Below are positions 51,063 to 61,273 of a DNA stretch of 64,000 nucleotides, piece after piece. Below the pieces are notes generated by a model, which had not been told where the DNA came from, made no database searches, and was given only the letters and a program-made list of their open reading frames with translations. Every line of letters begins with the position of its first letter. Within the stretch, counting starts at the first letter, position 1. The position numbers and the translations under genes are program-made. This DNA comes from Diplonema japonicum (Eukaryota; Euglenozoa; Diplonemea; Diplonemida; Diplonemidae): contig OZ025739.1 of the NCBI GenBank assembly GCA_964019335.1, positions 62,001-126,000 of the forward strand, in the 5' to 3' direction.

Positions 51063-51993
51063 AGGAAAAAAAAAAAAAAAGGGAGGGGAAAAGGAACGCT
51101 TACAGTGTACAATATACTTCGGTTAGTGCGTGATTTTTTTTTTTTTTTTTGAAAGAGAGAAAAAAAGAGGGAAGTAAAAAAAAAAAAAAAAAAAAAAAAG
51201 TGTGATGATTTTTTTTTTGTGGGGTGCCAGACCCTAATATATACAGAGGAAGGGGAGGGAGAAAGGGAAATGAAACTTCTCGTTTGTTGTAGCAGGGTTT
51301 GTTTTTCCCTTTACTTTTTCGTATCATCTCTTTTTTCTTTTGCACCCCCACCCCCTTTTTTTTGAAACCTCTGCCCCTCCCATTTTGTTTTGTGTGGTCT
51401 GCCCACCTGCTGGTATTCCTTTTCAAATTATTCCCATTTTTTTAAACAACAACAAGAGAAAAAAAAAGAATAAGCAATTTAGTTTTTTTTTTTTTTCCCA
51501 TTCTTCCTCTCCCAGAGGAACTAATTGAACTTATCGTTGTAGGCTTTTGATACCCGCCCCGTCCCGTCCCCCCGCTGGGAAGAAGAATTAAAATAAAAGG
51601 GAAACTAAAGCACCCCCCCCCCCCCCCCGCGAAGTCTTTTTCTCGAAAAGAAAAAAAAATGCTTCAGCAACAGTGGCGGTGGGACCCCATTTTTTTTAAA
51701 AATCTTTTTATGAAAAAAGAGGAAAGAAAAGGTTACACTTCCTTCTATTTTGTTTAGGCAATACCGGATGTCTAAAAAAAGAAACACGATTTTTTTTAAA
51801 ATCGAGACAACTTTTTTTTTTTTTTACTCCCCCAACCCCCTCGTTCTTTGTTATATATTCGGGAAAATTAATTTCCTTGGAAAAAAAAAAACCCCCTCCC
51901 CATCTCAGACCTAACCCGCAAAAAGAAGAGAAAAAAAAAAGAATACACACATACGTAACAATACAAAAAAAAAAGCAAAAAAAAAAAAAAAAA
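51063..51993. other. intergenic, low complexity
   Basis: 0.9 kb of A/T runs plus a C tract (51612-51628). No gene; ends in an A-run leader that abuts the next ATG. Confidence 0.6.
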
Positions 51994-52596
51994 ATGAAGT
52001 TGAGTTTGGAAGTGGGTGAAGATCTCAATGGATATCTCGATGTGGAAATTGAAGAAGATGCTAGCATTGAGGAATTATACAGGATTTGCAGCGCGAAGTA
52101 CGGGGAACCAGTGGAAGTCCTGATGGTGAAGGGTCAGTGCGGGGATGACGAAGCACTGGAGAAAGATAAGATGGACAGTTTAAAAGATGTCGGGCTCCAG
52201 AACGGGGACAGACTGATCGCACAAATCTGCGGCGAGCCCACCACATCCGTAGCGAAGGAAGCAGAGGTGTTGCAAAGCAACAACCGTAAACCATCCACAA
52301 TACACGACATGTACGAGGCAGCATCAAACGATGACGCGCCACTTATCTTCAGCCTTTACGAACAGGATCAAATTCCTTACTCGTCCTTGTTGTATGGGTA
52401 CACCCCACTACACGCAGCAGCAAGGAAGAACTCTTCTGCGGCCGTGGAGGCGCTCTTGAAACTCGGGGAAAACCCGTTGATCCTTTCATCGGACGGCCAC
52501 ACCCCTTACCATTACGCATGGGCGACGAGGGGCTTTGCTGCCCAAAAAATGCTCGCTCAAAACGGTGGAAAAACCGAGGATTGCTCTGTGATGTGA
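51994..52596 (+). CDS. ubiquitin-like plus ankyrin protein with C-terminal CaaX box
   Basis: 200 residues. The first 82 resemble a ubiquitin-like fold (strand KLSLEVGEDLNGYLDVEIEE, then IEELYRICSAKYG, an acidic loop and LKDVGLQNGDRLIAQI). Residues about 128-190 form two ankyrin-type repeats (YGYTPLHAAARKNSSAAVEA; DGHTPYHYAWATRGFAAQKM). The last four residues are CSVM, a CaaX box with Met, the form preferred by farnesyltransferase, which would anchor the protein at a membrane. The Ubl part lacks a C-terminal GG, so it is a fixed domain. ATG is directly preceded by an A run of about 18. Confidence 0.7.
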   Translation: MKLSLEVGEDLNGYLDVEIEEDASIEELYRICSAKYGEPVEVLMVKGQCGDDEALEKDKMDSLKDVGLQNGDRLIAQICGEPTTSVAKEAEVLQSNNRKPSTIHDMYEAASNDDAPLIFSLYEQDQIPYSSLLYGYTPLHAAARKNSSAAVEALLKLGENPLILSSDGHTPYHYAWATRGFAAQKMLAQNGGKTEDCSVM

Positions 52597-52711
52597 CATT
52601 TCCCATTTCCCTCCCACCCCCTTCCTTTTTTTTTTTTTTTTTTATCCCCCAATTTTTTTTTCCAAAAAAAAAAAAAAAAAAAGGACACACACACACAAAA
52701 AAAAAAAAAAA

Positions 52712-54767
52712 ATGGACACTGTTGCGGAAGATTGGACGGAGCTTGGGAAGGATAAAAACGGCCATTCGATCGTTTACAGAAGACAGTTCTGCTATAGAAT
52801 GAGGTGGAATGTGGACATGGGGCAGTGCCTGGTGGCGGCGGCGCCGTTCGGCGGGCCGGTGGCGATCACAAGAAACCCCAACGTGCTCGTACAGGCAACC
52901 AAGCCATCGACGAAGCCCATGGTGGGGGTCTATTCCTCAAGCGGTGGGTTGATATCGCAATTCGCACAACAGGGGAGCATCATCTTCGGTCTGGACTGGT
53001 CATCAGAGGAGTACCTCATCACACTGTTTTCCGACGGCTCTATCTTCTCGCAAGATATCCACGGGACACTACGAGGCCGTGACAACCTCGGTGTCAACAC
53101 CACCGTCCTCGCCGCTTCCTTCCATTCTCGCGGTGTTGCAGTACTCCTCGCGGACATGCAGCTTATTCATGTTGCTTATAGGATGAACGAGTCAAAAGTG
53201 TGGGGTATAAATGTAATGGCATCTGTTGGGCTATCTCATAAACCGCTCTGCCTGCAGGTCATTCCTCCTAAAGATGAGGACACTGATATCAGCGAGGTGC
53301 GGGTTTTAATATCACCGGACGCGAAGGACAGCCCGCAGGGAACGCTCTTCGCAGTCGATTTCCAACGAAAGGTCGATTTGCAGACCAAGCTTCCACATGT
53401 TCATAAAATCGCGGTGAACCCCAAAGGCACGCAGGTCGCCACGTTCTGCGAAGGCGGTTATGTTAATATATTATCGGTTGATCTGAGGCAGTACTATGCG
53501 AAGTTCTCGACAAAATCTCAAGAAGCGCCTCGGCAACTGTTGTGGTGCGGAAATGATGTTGTAGCATGTGTGTGGTGTCCCGACCAGCTCAACGGTCCTG
53601 ATTCGCTCGTTCTGATCATCGCGCCATGTCAAGAACACACCTCAATCAAAAGTGAAGGAACGATTTTTGTCGTCCCGGAGCTCGACTGCATGCGGTTGTT
53701 AATGAGCTCAGAATGCGGAATCTTCGAAAAGGTCCCAATATGCACACGCGATACATTCGCTCTAGACCCTGACATCCCAGAAACAGATGTAACACGTCTT
53801 CTCGACGCATACCGGGATTTTACTAAACAACGCGCTGCTAGTGTTAAGTCGATCCGGCAACTTTCAGGGGGGAAGTTGGAAAACGCTGTCGACGGTTGCA
53901 TAGACGTGGCAAGCCAAGAATGGGAACCCGAACAACAACAACTTCTCCTAAAGGCCGCTCACTACGGGAAGTCATTCTGCAAAGGCTACGACACGGAGAA
54001 ATTCGTCGAAACCTGCAAGGCACTCCGTGTGTTAAACGCCGTCAGAGCAGCAGAGATAGGAATCCCTCTTACCTGGCATCAATACAACTATCTCTCTCCG
54101 CAGGTACTCATCGACCGCTTGCTCAACAGACGCTTGCACTTCATGGCGTACAAAATCTCGCAGTACCTCGACGGCCCTACCAACAATCACATTAAAAAAA
54201 TTCTGATCCATTGGGCGTTTGAAAAAGTTAAGGCGAAGCTCACCGATGACGAAATAGTAAAGTGCATCCAAGAAAAGTTCAAAGACTGCCCCGGAATCTC
54301 CTACAAGGACGTTGCACAGCGTGCGTACGCGCTCAGAAAGAACAACCTTGCCATCAAGCTTCTCGAAAAAGAACCCAAAGCCTCATCTCAAGTCTCCCTA
54401 CTTATCAGCATGCAAGAAAGTGAAATGGCCCTTGATAAGGCCATCGACAGCGGTGACACAGATTTGGTGTATCTCGTCATGCTGCGCCTTAAGCGTGAGG
54501 TTCCAGATGACCAGCTCATCAGAACTCTAAGCTATAAACCAGTTGCGCGTGATCTCTTTCTTTCGTATTGTGAACACCTGGACCAAAAGCTTCTTCGGAA
54601 ATATTTCGCCACCGAGCAGCTCCACCACCAGACCGCCTTCCAAGCTATCCGAGACTATTTTACGGAGGGCAACGACCACAACAAGCGTGCTAGGCACCTA
54701 AGAGAGGCTCAAGACGCATTTTCAAAGAGAAAAGACCGCGGGGTAGAAAGAGACGTATGGAAACGAG

Positions 54768-54834
<67 letters not shown>

Positions 54835-55502
54835 AGCTCATGATAGAGCAAGACAAGCTTATAACAAAGCAACGCGCGTACGCTGAAAAATTCAAAGATC
54901 CAAGGTTTATAATTTTTTTTTCTTCTTTCAAGAAAAAAAAAAATTTTTTTTTCTCCTCTAGATTTACCACGATGCAGCTTAGTGTAGCAGCAACTCTCAA
55001 ACACTTATTTAGCATCAAGGAGCTCAAGGAAGCCGATAAAATGAAGTCAGACTTTGGGGTTTCGGACAAAATGTTCACTTGGATTAAGCTCAGATCACTT
55101 AGCAAGCACGGTCATTGGGCTGAGCTGGAATCTTGGTCGTCCAAGCTCGGAAGAAAATCACCAATTGGGTATGGGAAAAAAAAAAAAAAAAAAAAAAAAA
55201 TCTCCCGCAGCTTCCGGCCGTTTTTCGACACGTATATGAAATTTGATAAAAAATCCCCTGCAAAAATATTTGTGACGAAGATAGAGGACTACGCGGAACG
55301 ATGTGAGGCGATGTGTTCGTTGGAGATGTTTCAGGTTTGGGGTGCAATAGGATTTTTTTTTTTTTTTAAATTTTCATTTCAGGAAGCTATTAAAGTTGCT
55401 GAGTACGAACGTGATATCGGGATCCTTGAAGCAATTAGAGGCAAAGCACCGGCTTCGTACAAAGCAACAGTAGATACTGCGATTGCGCGGCTTGGTGGTT
55501 GA
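52712..55502 (+). CDS. VPS16: VPS16, core subunit of HOPS/CORVET; join(52712..54754,54837..54904,54962..55168,55211..55334,55383..55502)
   Basis: 853 residues in five exons, close to the family length. The N-terminal propeller starts with the characteristic MDTVAEDWTELGKD and CLVAAAPFGGPVAITRNP, and the helical C-terminal half has IGIPLTWHQYNYLSPQVL and LLNRRLHFMAYKISQYL. The spliced end restores MFTWIKLRSLSKHGHWAEL and ESWSSKLGRKSPIG-FRPFFDTY, conserved in VPS16. Introns 1 and 3 (GTATGG) carry A runs, of about 65 and 24; introns 2 and 4 begin GTTTAT and GTTTGG. HOPS and CORVET tether late and early endosomes, so this belongs with the FHIP-like gene functionally though far from it. Confidence 0.9.
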
Positions 55503-55856
55503 GTGTTTTTCTTCTTTTTTTTCTTTTACCCGTTCTTTCAATGTTTTTCTCGTGGTGGGCACCCAACCGGCGCACCGTTTTTTTAAAAAAAAAAGAAAAT
55601 GATCGAGTTTTTTCGTCCCCCCCCAAAAAAAACAACTCTTTCCTCATTTTTTTTTATTTTGTGCAAAAAAAAAAAAAAAAAAAAACCGAACGTTTGGGTG
55701 TGACAAAACGAAAGAAGAGCGAGGGGGGGGGAAATAAAAGTTTAGTTTTTCTTTTTTTTTCCCCGCCCCTCTCTCTCTCTCTTTTATTTTGATTTTCTCC
55801 CACCCCACATACCACCTCCAAAATCTTTTGCAGGGGATTTAAAAAAAAAAAAAAAA
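55503..55856. other. intergenic, low complexity
   Basis: A/T/G runs and CT-rich patch; no gene. Ends in an A run of 17 that abuts the next ATG. Confidence 0.6.
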
Positions 55857-58271
55857 ATGGGTAGGAAAAAAACCTCAAAAATATTGGATGTGCCGGGGTG
55901 TGTGATGCTTGACACCAGCGAAGGGGAAAGCCCCGATGGGGCCGCAAGACTTCGAGCAGAGAACGCCAAATTAAAAGCAGACCTCGAAGAGCTCAAGGCC
56001 CAGCTAAACCAATACACGCAAACAGACGAGAAAACCACCACAATGCTAAACAGCATCGAGAAGAAGTGGTCCGTCACAAGCATCGCCTTAGCGTTCATTG
56101 CAGGCGCCATTTTTGTTCTCGCAGACAGGGCATGGCTGACGAGCCCGTTCACAGCGGGCGTCTTGTATTCAATAGGTACTATAATACTGATTTTCACGGT
56201 TCCTGCTCTCCATGCCACTGGGACGGTGAAGTACTCGGGTTACCGTGTGTTCCAACCATTTTCAGGTGGAGTTCGATTTGTGGTGTTACAAGCGTTATCA
56301 TGGGCGTTCTACTCGCTAGCTGTTGTGTTTTTACTCTTCGCTGTGTTCTATGGTGATGAGACACAACTCGGTTTGGTGTCGGGTAGTGGCGTGCTCGGTA
56401 TTCTGTCGCAGGTTCTAATGGCGTCTTCCTTGCAAACATTTGTCGCACCATCAGAATCAAAACCTCTGTCGAAAAAATGTTCTGTCTCGCAGCTTCAAGA
56501 TGTTGTGAATGAAGGTCTCGACGAAACGCCCTTAGAACGGCTTTCCTCTGAGATTTTTGAAGACGAAGACGAGACAGACATATCAGAAAAGGAAAAACCC
56601 ATGGACAGCTTCGCGGAACTCTTAACACTGAACATCTTGCTGATTCTCATCATGCTTGGGCTCTCTTTTGTATCAGAGTTCATGGGAAAGGCCCTTCCCG
56701 CTGCTCTGTCGCTTCTTGTAACATGTGTTGCTGTTTTACTAACGCACGGTCTAGGAGGGAAGATTCTCCGCCTCAGAGGGTGGACGTTCTTCCAACCGTT
56801 TGCGGGTGGAACGCAGTTTGTGATTCTTCAAGGAGTGACATGGATGCTTTTTACAATCTCGCTCTTGTGCCAGCTCGCGTTTCTGTACGCGGTGCTGTAC
56901 CTGGGAGTGTCATTGACAATGGGATTAATGCATGTGGGTGGAATGGCAGCAGTTGCTTCGGAAATTTTATGTGTTATTTCCTTCCGATACTTCAAAGGCT
57001 CGAAAACGAGAAAGCGGAGGGATCAGCGAGCGCTTAAAGCGGACAAAACTTTAACAGAAATGCCGAAAATATCGGTTTGGTGTACGCTGGTTACGGTTCT
57101 CGTGTGGAACCTGCAGTACCTGCCCTTCGTCGCGCACGTAGCAGTCATGATCATCCCGGCCTTGCTCCCCATTTCGGCGAACGAATACCTCCACGAAGCA
57201 ACGCAAGGCATTGTGTACACAAACATGACGGTTCGAGAAGTTGTCCGAGCCACCATGATCCCCATCACATCAATTGTCATATACATGATGAACTTTTCGG
57301 TGATGCAAACCCTCGGTGTACCCCGCGCTATCGGTTTGTTAATGTCACCACCATGGGTCCTATTTGCTGGTGTATATCTTGTCAAAGACACACCTTGTTT
57401 TAACTTACAAGCATGTGTCATGGGGGTGTGGATTGTGTACAGTATAACATACATTGGCGATCCCGACAAGGGTATTCGGAAGCGCTACGACCCGAATTGG
57501 ACAAACACCACATCGCTGTGGGAAAATATGAGGATGTACTTTGGAGGGAGGGTGTTAGTGTCAAAGAAGCTTGAAAAACTTTTGAAAAAAGGAAAAGGAC
57601 CTGGTGCCTCACAACACATGGTGGGGTACCACCCCCATGGGATAATCCCCTCGGGCATGGTGTGGGGAATGCGTTGCTCCGAGTGGAAAGAAAAACTCCC
57701 GAATTTTGAACTGACAGGGCTGACAGCTTCTATAATGCACTATGTTCCACTAATGCGAGATGTGATACAATGGACGGGCATTCGAGAAGTTTCAAGAAAA
57801 ACGCTTTACAGAACTATCGATGAAGGGCTGAACCCTGCCGTGGTGGTCGGCGGGCAATCTGAAATGTTCTTGTCAAGAAGCCGTGACAACAGTATAAAAA
57901 TAGTTCGTTTCCACAATGGTTTCTTCAAGATCGCCGTCGAGAAGCAGGTCCCCGTTCTCCCCATATTCGCGTTCGGGGAAACAAAAATTTACGATAATAT
58001 CGAATTACCTACTATACAAAAATGGTCAAAGTCCCGTCTTGGCTTCCCCATTCCGTTCATTCCCATTGGTCGATGGAATCTTCCGGTCCCTAGGAGGAAG
58101 AAGGTTATCCTTGCAGTCGGTGCTCCGCTGTCGCCGCCCAAATCCGGTTCTGAGGCAGAGGTGGAGGCGTTTAAGTACCGGTATTTTGACGCTGTTCAGG
58201 ATCTCTTCGATGAGTTCAAAGATCGTGCTGGATATGAACATCACCGGTTGGAGTTCATTGATAAACGGTAG
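55857..58271 (+). CDS. DGAT2-type acyltransferase fused to duplicated membrane modules
   Basis: 804 residues. After a coiled-coil stretch (about 30-60), a long membrane region has two related modules: YRVFQPFSGGVRFVVLQALSW (about 124-145) and WTFFQPFAGGTQFVILQGVTW (about 308-330), each surrounded by four or so hydrophobic spans. Further spans follow, then a cytoplasmic DGAT2/MGAT-type domain: YHPHGIIPSGMVWG (HPHG at about 592-595), a glycerol-phosphate-like GGQSEM (VVVGGQSEMFLSR), PVLPIFAFGETKIY, and the RLGFPIPFIP segment. DGAT2 enzymes esterify diacylglycerol with acyl-CoA at the ER. In yeast and mammals the membrane part is only one hairpin, so this large N-terminal extension is unusual. 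Confidence 0.8.
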   Translation: MGRKKTSKILDVPGCVMLDTSEGESPDGAARLRAENAKLKADLEELKAQLNQYTQTDEKTTTMLNSIEKKWSVTSIALAFIAGAIFVLADRAWLTSPFTAGVLYSIGTIILIFTVPALHATGTVKYSGYRVFQPFSGGVRFVVLQALSWAFYSLAVVFLLFAVFYGDETQLGLVSGSGVLGILSQVLMASSLQTFVAPSESKPLSKKCSVSQLQDVVNEGLDETPLERLSSEIFEDEDETDISEKEKPMDSFAELLTLNILLILIMLGLSFVSEFMGKALPAALSLLVTCVAVLLTHGLGGKILRLRGWTFFQPFAGGTQFVILQGVTWMLFTISLLCQLAFLYAVLYLGVSLTMGLMHVGGMAAVASEILCVISFRYFKGSKTRKRRDQRALKADKTLTEMPKISVWCTLVTVLVWNLQYLPFVAHVAVMIIPALLPISANEYLHEATQGIVYTNMTVREVVRATMIPITSIVIYMMNFSVMQTLGVPRAIGLLMSPPWVLFAGVYLVKDTPCFNLQACVMGVWIVYSITYIGDPDKGIRKRYDPNWTNTTSLWENMRMYFGGRVLVSKKLEKLLKKGKGPGASQHMVGYHPHGIIPSGMVWGMRCSEWKEKLPNFELTGLTASIMHYVPLMRDVIQWTGIREVSRKTLYRTIDEGLNPAVVVGGQSEMFLSRSRDNSIKIVRFHNGFFKIAVEKQVPVLPIFAFGETKIYDNIELPTIQKWSKSRLGFPIPFIPIGRWNLPVPRRKKVILAVGAPLSPPKSGSEAEVEAFKYRYFDAVQDLFDEFKDRAGYEHHRLEFIDKR

Positions 58272-58274
58272 GGG

Positions 58275-58306
<32 letters not shown>

Positions 58307-59411
58307 GTATTGAAAAAAAAAATTTTTTTTTTATATTTTTTTTTTTCGGCAATAAGTGGTGACCTCTGTGTCCCCCTTGACACTAGAAGATCTGACTTTC
58401 CCATGATTATAAGGGATTTTTTTTAGTGGAAAAAAAAAAACTCGAGGAGAGGGGAGGGGGAAAAAAAGGAGATTGGGAAGCAAACACATTTTTTTTTTTT
58501 TTCAAACGGAAGATTTAAAAAAAAAAAAAAGTTGGCGGTTTGTTTTTTTTTTTTTTCTTCAAAAACCGTTACTTTACGTTAGTATACATTTTTTTTTTAA
58601 ATCTCTAAATATACCCCCCCCGCCGCCCCCGCCCCCTTCCTGCTAGCACTTCCATCGAAATTGATTTTTTTTTTTTTTTTGGTCATCCGAATCTTGAAGA
58701 TCTCAACCCAAACTTCTATTTTTTTTGCCCTCTTTTGTTGGGATCCGGAAAGAAATCCTCAAAAAAAAAAGTTTGCTTCATTTCCCCGTTTTCTTTTTTT
58801 GTTTTCTCTCCTATATTTTCGTCCCTCTACTCGAGAATCCACTTTTTATCCCTCTAACAAGCTATCTAGCCTCCTGTAGCCTTCTTCCCCCCATCCTCAC
58901 TCCCACGTGACTGTAATTCTATTTTTTTTTTCTTTTTTTTTTTTTTTTACCAGCGAACCATATAAGGCGGGCAGAAAAAAAAAAATAAGAGGGAAGGGGT
59001 ATCAATTTTTTTTGACCCACAAAAGGTGCTTTAAATTGTTGTCCTTACAGAAAAGAGGGCTGAACTGAACTGAGCGAATACTAGTAGAATGTACCAGGCC
59101 AGCATTATTATTTGTAGTGGTGTTGATACACTATATTACCATGCCTAATTGTCTTTGTGCATCGCTCCACAGCAGTGTCACCCCCCCCCTTTTTTTTGGA
59201 AATATATTCCTCTGGAATTATGAATCAAAGGGGTAAAAAAAAAAAAAAAAAAACCGGATTTTCTTTTTTTTTTTCTTTTTTTTCTCTCTCTCGATCAACC
59301 TCGATACAAACAAAAAAAAATTTTTTTTTCCCACCTTTAATTTTTTTTCCAAAAAAAAAAAAAAACAAAAAAACAAAAAAAAAAAGGGACCCAACAAAAA
59401 AAAAAATACGA
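58272..59411. other. intergenic, low complexity
   Basis: 1.1 kb of A/T tracts with complex patches at 58640-58910 and 59030-59160, none clearly coding. Just upstream of the isomerase gene, T/C runs then an A-rich leader. Confidence 0.55.
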
Positions 59412-60197
59412 ATGAAGCGCACACTGCACAAACTAACATCCCCATTCTTGAAGGTGGATGGCAAAATTGCAGTATTGAGCATGGACAGGGGTCCCGTCAA
59501 CGTTCTAAACAGAAAGATGCTCACAGACCTAACATCTGCTTTGGACGACGTTGCCTCTAGTAAAGACGTAAGAGGTCTTGTACTGACAAGCACGGTACCT
59601 AAGGTCTTTTGCGCCGGCTTAGACATTTTCGAATTCCACAACGCAAAAGAGGAAAACTTGAGAAGTTACTGGGAGCTTGTTCAAAACCTGTGGCTGAAGC
59701 TGTACCTCTCCGAGTTCGCCACTGTAGCTGCCATTAACGGAAGCGCCCCTGCAGGAGGCTGTATGCTTGCTTGCGCCTGTGACTACCGGGTCATGATTGA
59801 TTCTCCAAAGTCAGTTATAGGCCTTAACGAAACAAAGTTGGGTCTCGTCGCACCGTTTTGGCTTGCAGAATCCTTCAACCAAGTATTGTCTGACAGAAGA
59901 TCAGCGGAGTTATTCCTCACACGTGGCGATCTAATCAGTGCTCCCACCGCGTTGTCCCACGGTCTTGTGGATGAATTGTCTCAGGAACCTCTGGAGGCTG
60001 CCGTTGCTCAATTGAACATCTTGCTTAGTGTACCGGACTTCGCCAGGTACGAAACGAAGAAGATGTACCGCGGGAACCTTGCCGCGGAGCTCCTTGAGAA
60101 GAAAGAACGGGACGCGGACACCTTGGTCAGAGTCGTGATGCAGCCCGGCGTGCAAAAAGCCCTCGCGAGGTACGTGGACAGCCTCAAGAAGAAATAA
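59412..60197 (+). CDS. ECI1: mitochondrial-type enoyl-CoA delta-isomerase (ECI1-like)
   Basis: 261 residues, crotonase fold. Moves 3-cis/trans double bonds to trans-2-enoyl-CoA during beta-oxidation of unsaturated fatty acids. Family features: RGPVNVLNRKMLTDLTSAL, LTSTVPKVFCAGLDIFEF, LWLKLYLSEFATVAAINGSA and PAGGCMLACACDYRVM (oxyanion-hole Ala and Gly), then IGLNETKLGLVAPFWL with the Glu expected for the catalytic base. These match ECI1 rather than ECH by VIGLNE. N-terminus MKRTLHKLTSPFLK may target the mitochondrion. Ends with basic KKK; no peroxisomal SKL. Confidence 0.85.
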   Translation: MKRTLHKLTSPFLKVDGKIAVLSMDRGPVNVLNRKMLTDLTSALDDVASSKDVRGLVLTSTVPKVFCAGLDIFEFHNAKEENLRSYWELVQNLWLKLYLSEFATVAAINGSAPAGGCMLACACDYRVMIDSPKSVIGLNETKLGLVAPFWLAESFNQVLSDRRSAELFLTRGDLISAPTALSHGLVDELSQEPLEAAVAQLNILLSVPDFARYETKKMYRGNLAAELLEKKERDADTLVRVVMQPGVQKALARYVDSLKKK

Positions 60198-60231
60198 AAA
60201 AGGCTGTTGTATTTTACAGAAAATACACATG

Positions 60232-60274
<43 letters not shown>

Positions 60275-60443
60275 TCGTGAAAAAAACTGCGAGTGTGGAG
60301 TATTAAAAGATTATTTATGGGGTTTTTTAAAAAAAAAAAAAAAAACTCACCCCCTACTTTTTTTCGTTTTTTTTTTATGTAATTTTTTTAATTTACATAA
60401 AGGAAGCGGAGGGGAGATAGAAAAAAAAAATAAAAAAAGAAAA

Positions 60444-61175
60444 ATGACACGAAAAAGACAGTTCAACGGTGAGAAGGCCGCCGAGTCGACCAAACGCCGC
60501 CGCGAGACGCAGCAGAAGGAACGCGAGGCGGAGAATACCATCGTGAAGCTCCTGCGCAGGCTGTCAGACATGGGCAAGGTGCACATCTCACCGGTCCCCC
60601 TCCGAGACAAGAGCGAAATCCGGGAAATTTTAACCGAACATCTACCGAGGAAGATGTTCCAGGGCATCACAGGCGTCAGCTTCCCCCGCACCTCCCCTGA
60701 AATCATCAGACGAGAAGCAACTAACCCCGGGAAAATCCATATTTACTGTTTCCTTCTGTTGGAAAACCCTGAATGGGTTACGGAACTAGTGGAAAACCCA
60801 CCAAAAATCACGCTAGAAGGTGTTTCGTGTCCTCTATCGTTCAACTACCCTGTGTATAGGGACCCTCTTCCCAACCTTGCGGCGCCAGGCTTATCCTGCT
60901 CTTCGACTTGCCCCTCTTGCCTTCTCTTCTCCGGCTTGTCTGGAATACGTTCCACCCCTTCCGAGCTACACCTCCTCCTTTCTAACTTAGAACCCTGTCC
61001 GTCTGGTGTAGAGGATGTTTCTCACGGTTGGCGGGTCCATTTTCCCTCTAGGGCTGACGCTCGCGAGGCTTTGGATGCTTTTGACGGTCAGTCATTCGCG
61101 GCAGCTTCATCATTTGGGAAGTGCGACCCCCTCAGCGAGGCACCCCCTGTGTTGTCGGTCAAGTTCTTTACATAG
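60444..61175 (+). CDS. basic hypothetical protein (243 aa), or first exon of the IQ-repeat gene
   Basis: Begins MTRKRQFNGEKAAESTKRRR, very basic, with a helical QKEREAENTIVKLLRRLSDM; then a compact middle (KVHISPVPLRDKSEIREILT; GITGVSFPRTSPEIIRRE) and a strand-rich end with WRVHFPSRADAREALDAFDG, reminiscent of an RRM-type fold. Two CxxC-like pairs (CSSTCPSC). The stop at 61173 could be bypassed by a donor at 61158 (GTCAAG), which would join the IQ-repeat protein in phase 0; I cannot decide. No function assigned. Confidence 0.5.
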   Translation: MTRKRQFNGEKAAESTKRRRETQQKEREAENTIVKLLRRLSDMGKVHISPVPLRDKSEIREILTEHLPRKMFQGITGVSFPRTSPEIIRREATNPGKIHIYCFLLLENPEWVTELVENPPKITLEGVSCPLSFNYPVYRDPLPNLAAPGLSCSSTCPSCLLFSGLSGIRSTPSELHLLLSNLEPCPSGVEDVSHGWRVHFPSRADAREALDAFDGQSFAAASSFGKCDPLSEAPPVLSVKFFT

Positions 61176-61273
61176 TTTTTTTTTTTTTTTTTTTTTTTTT
61201 TGGATCGGTTTTCGAAGTTGTACTAATTCATGAAAGGAAAAAGCGGGAGAAGAAAAAAAAAAAAAAAAGAAAG

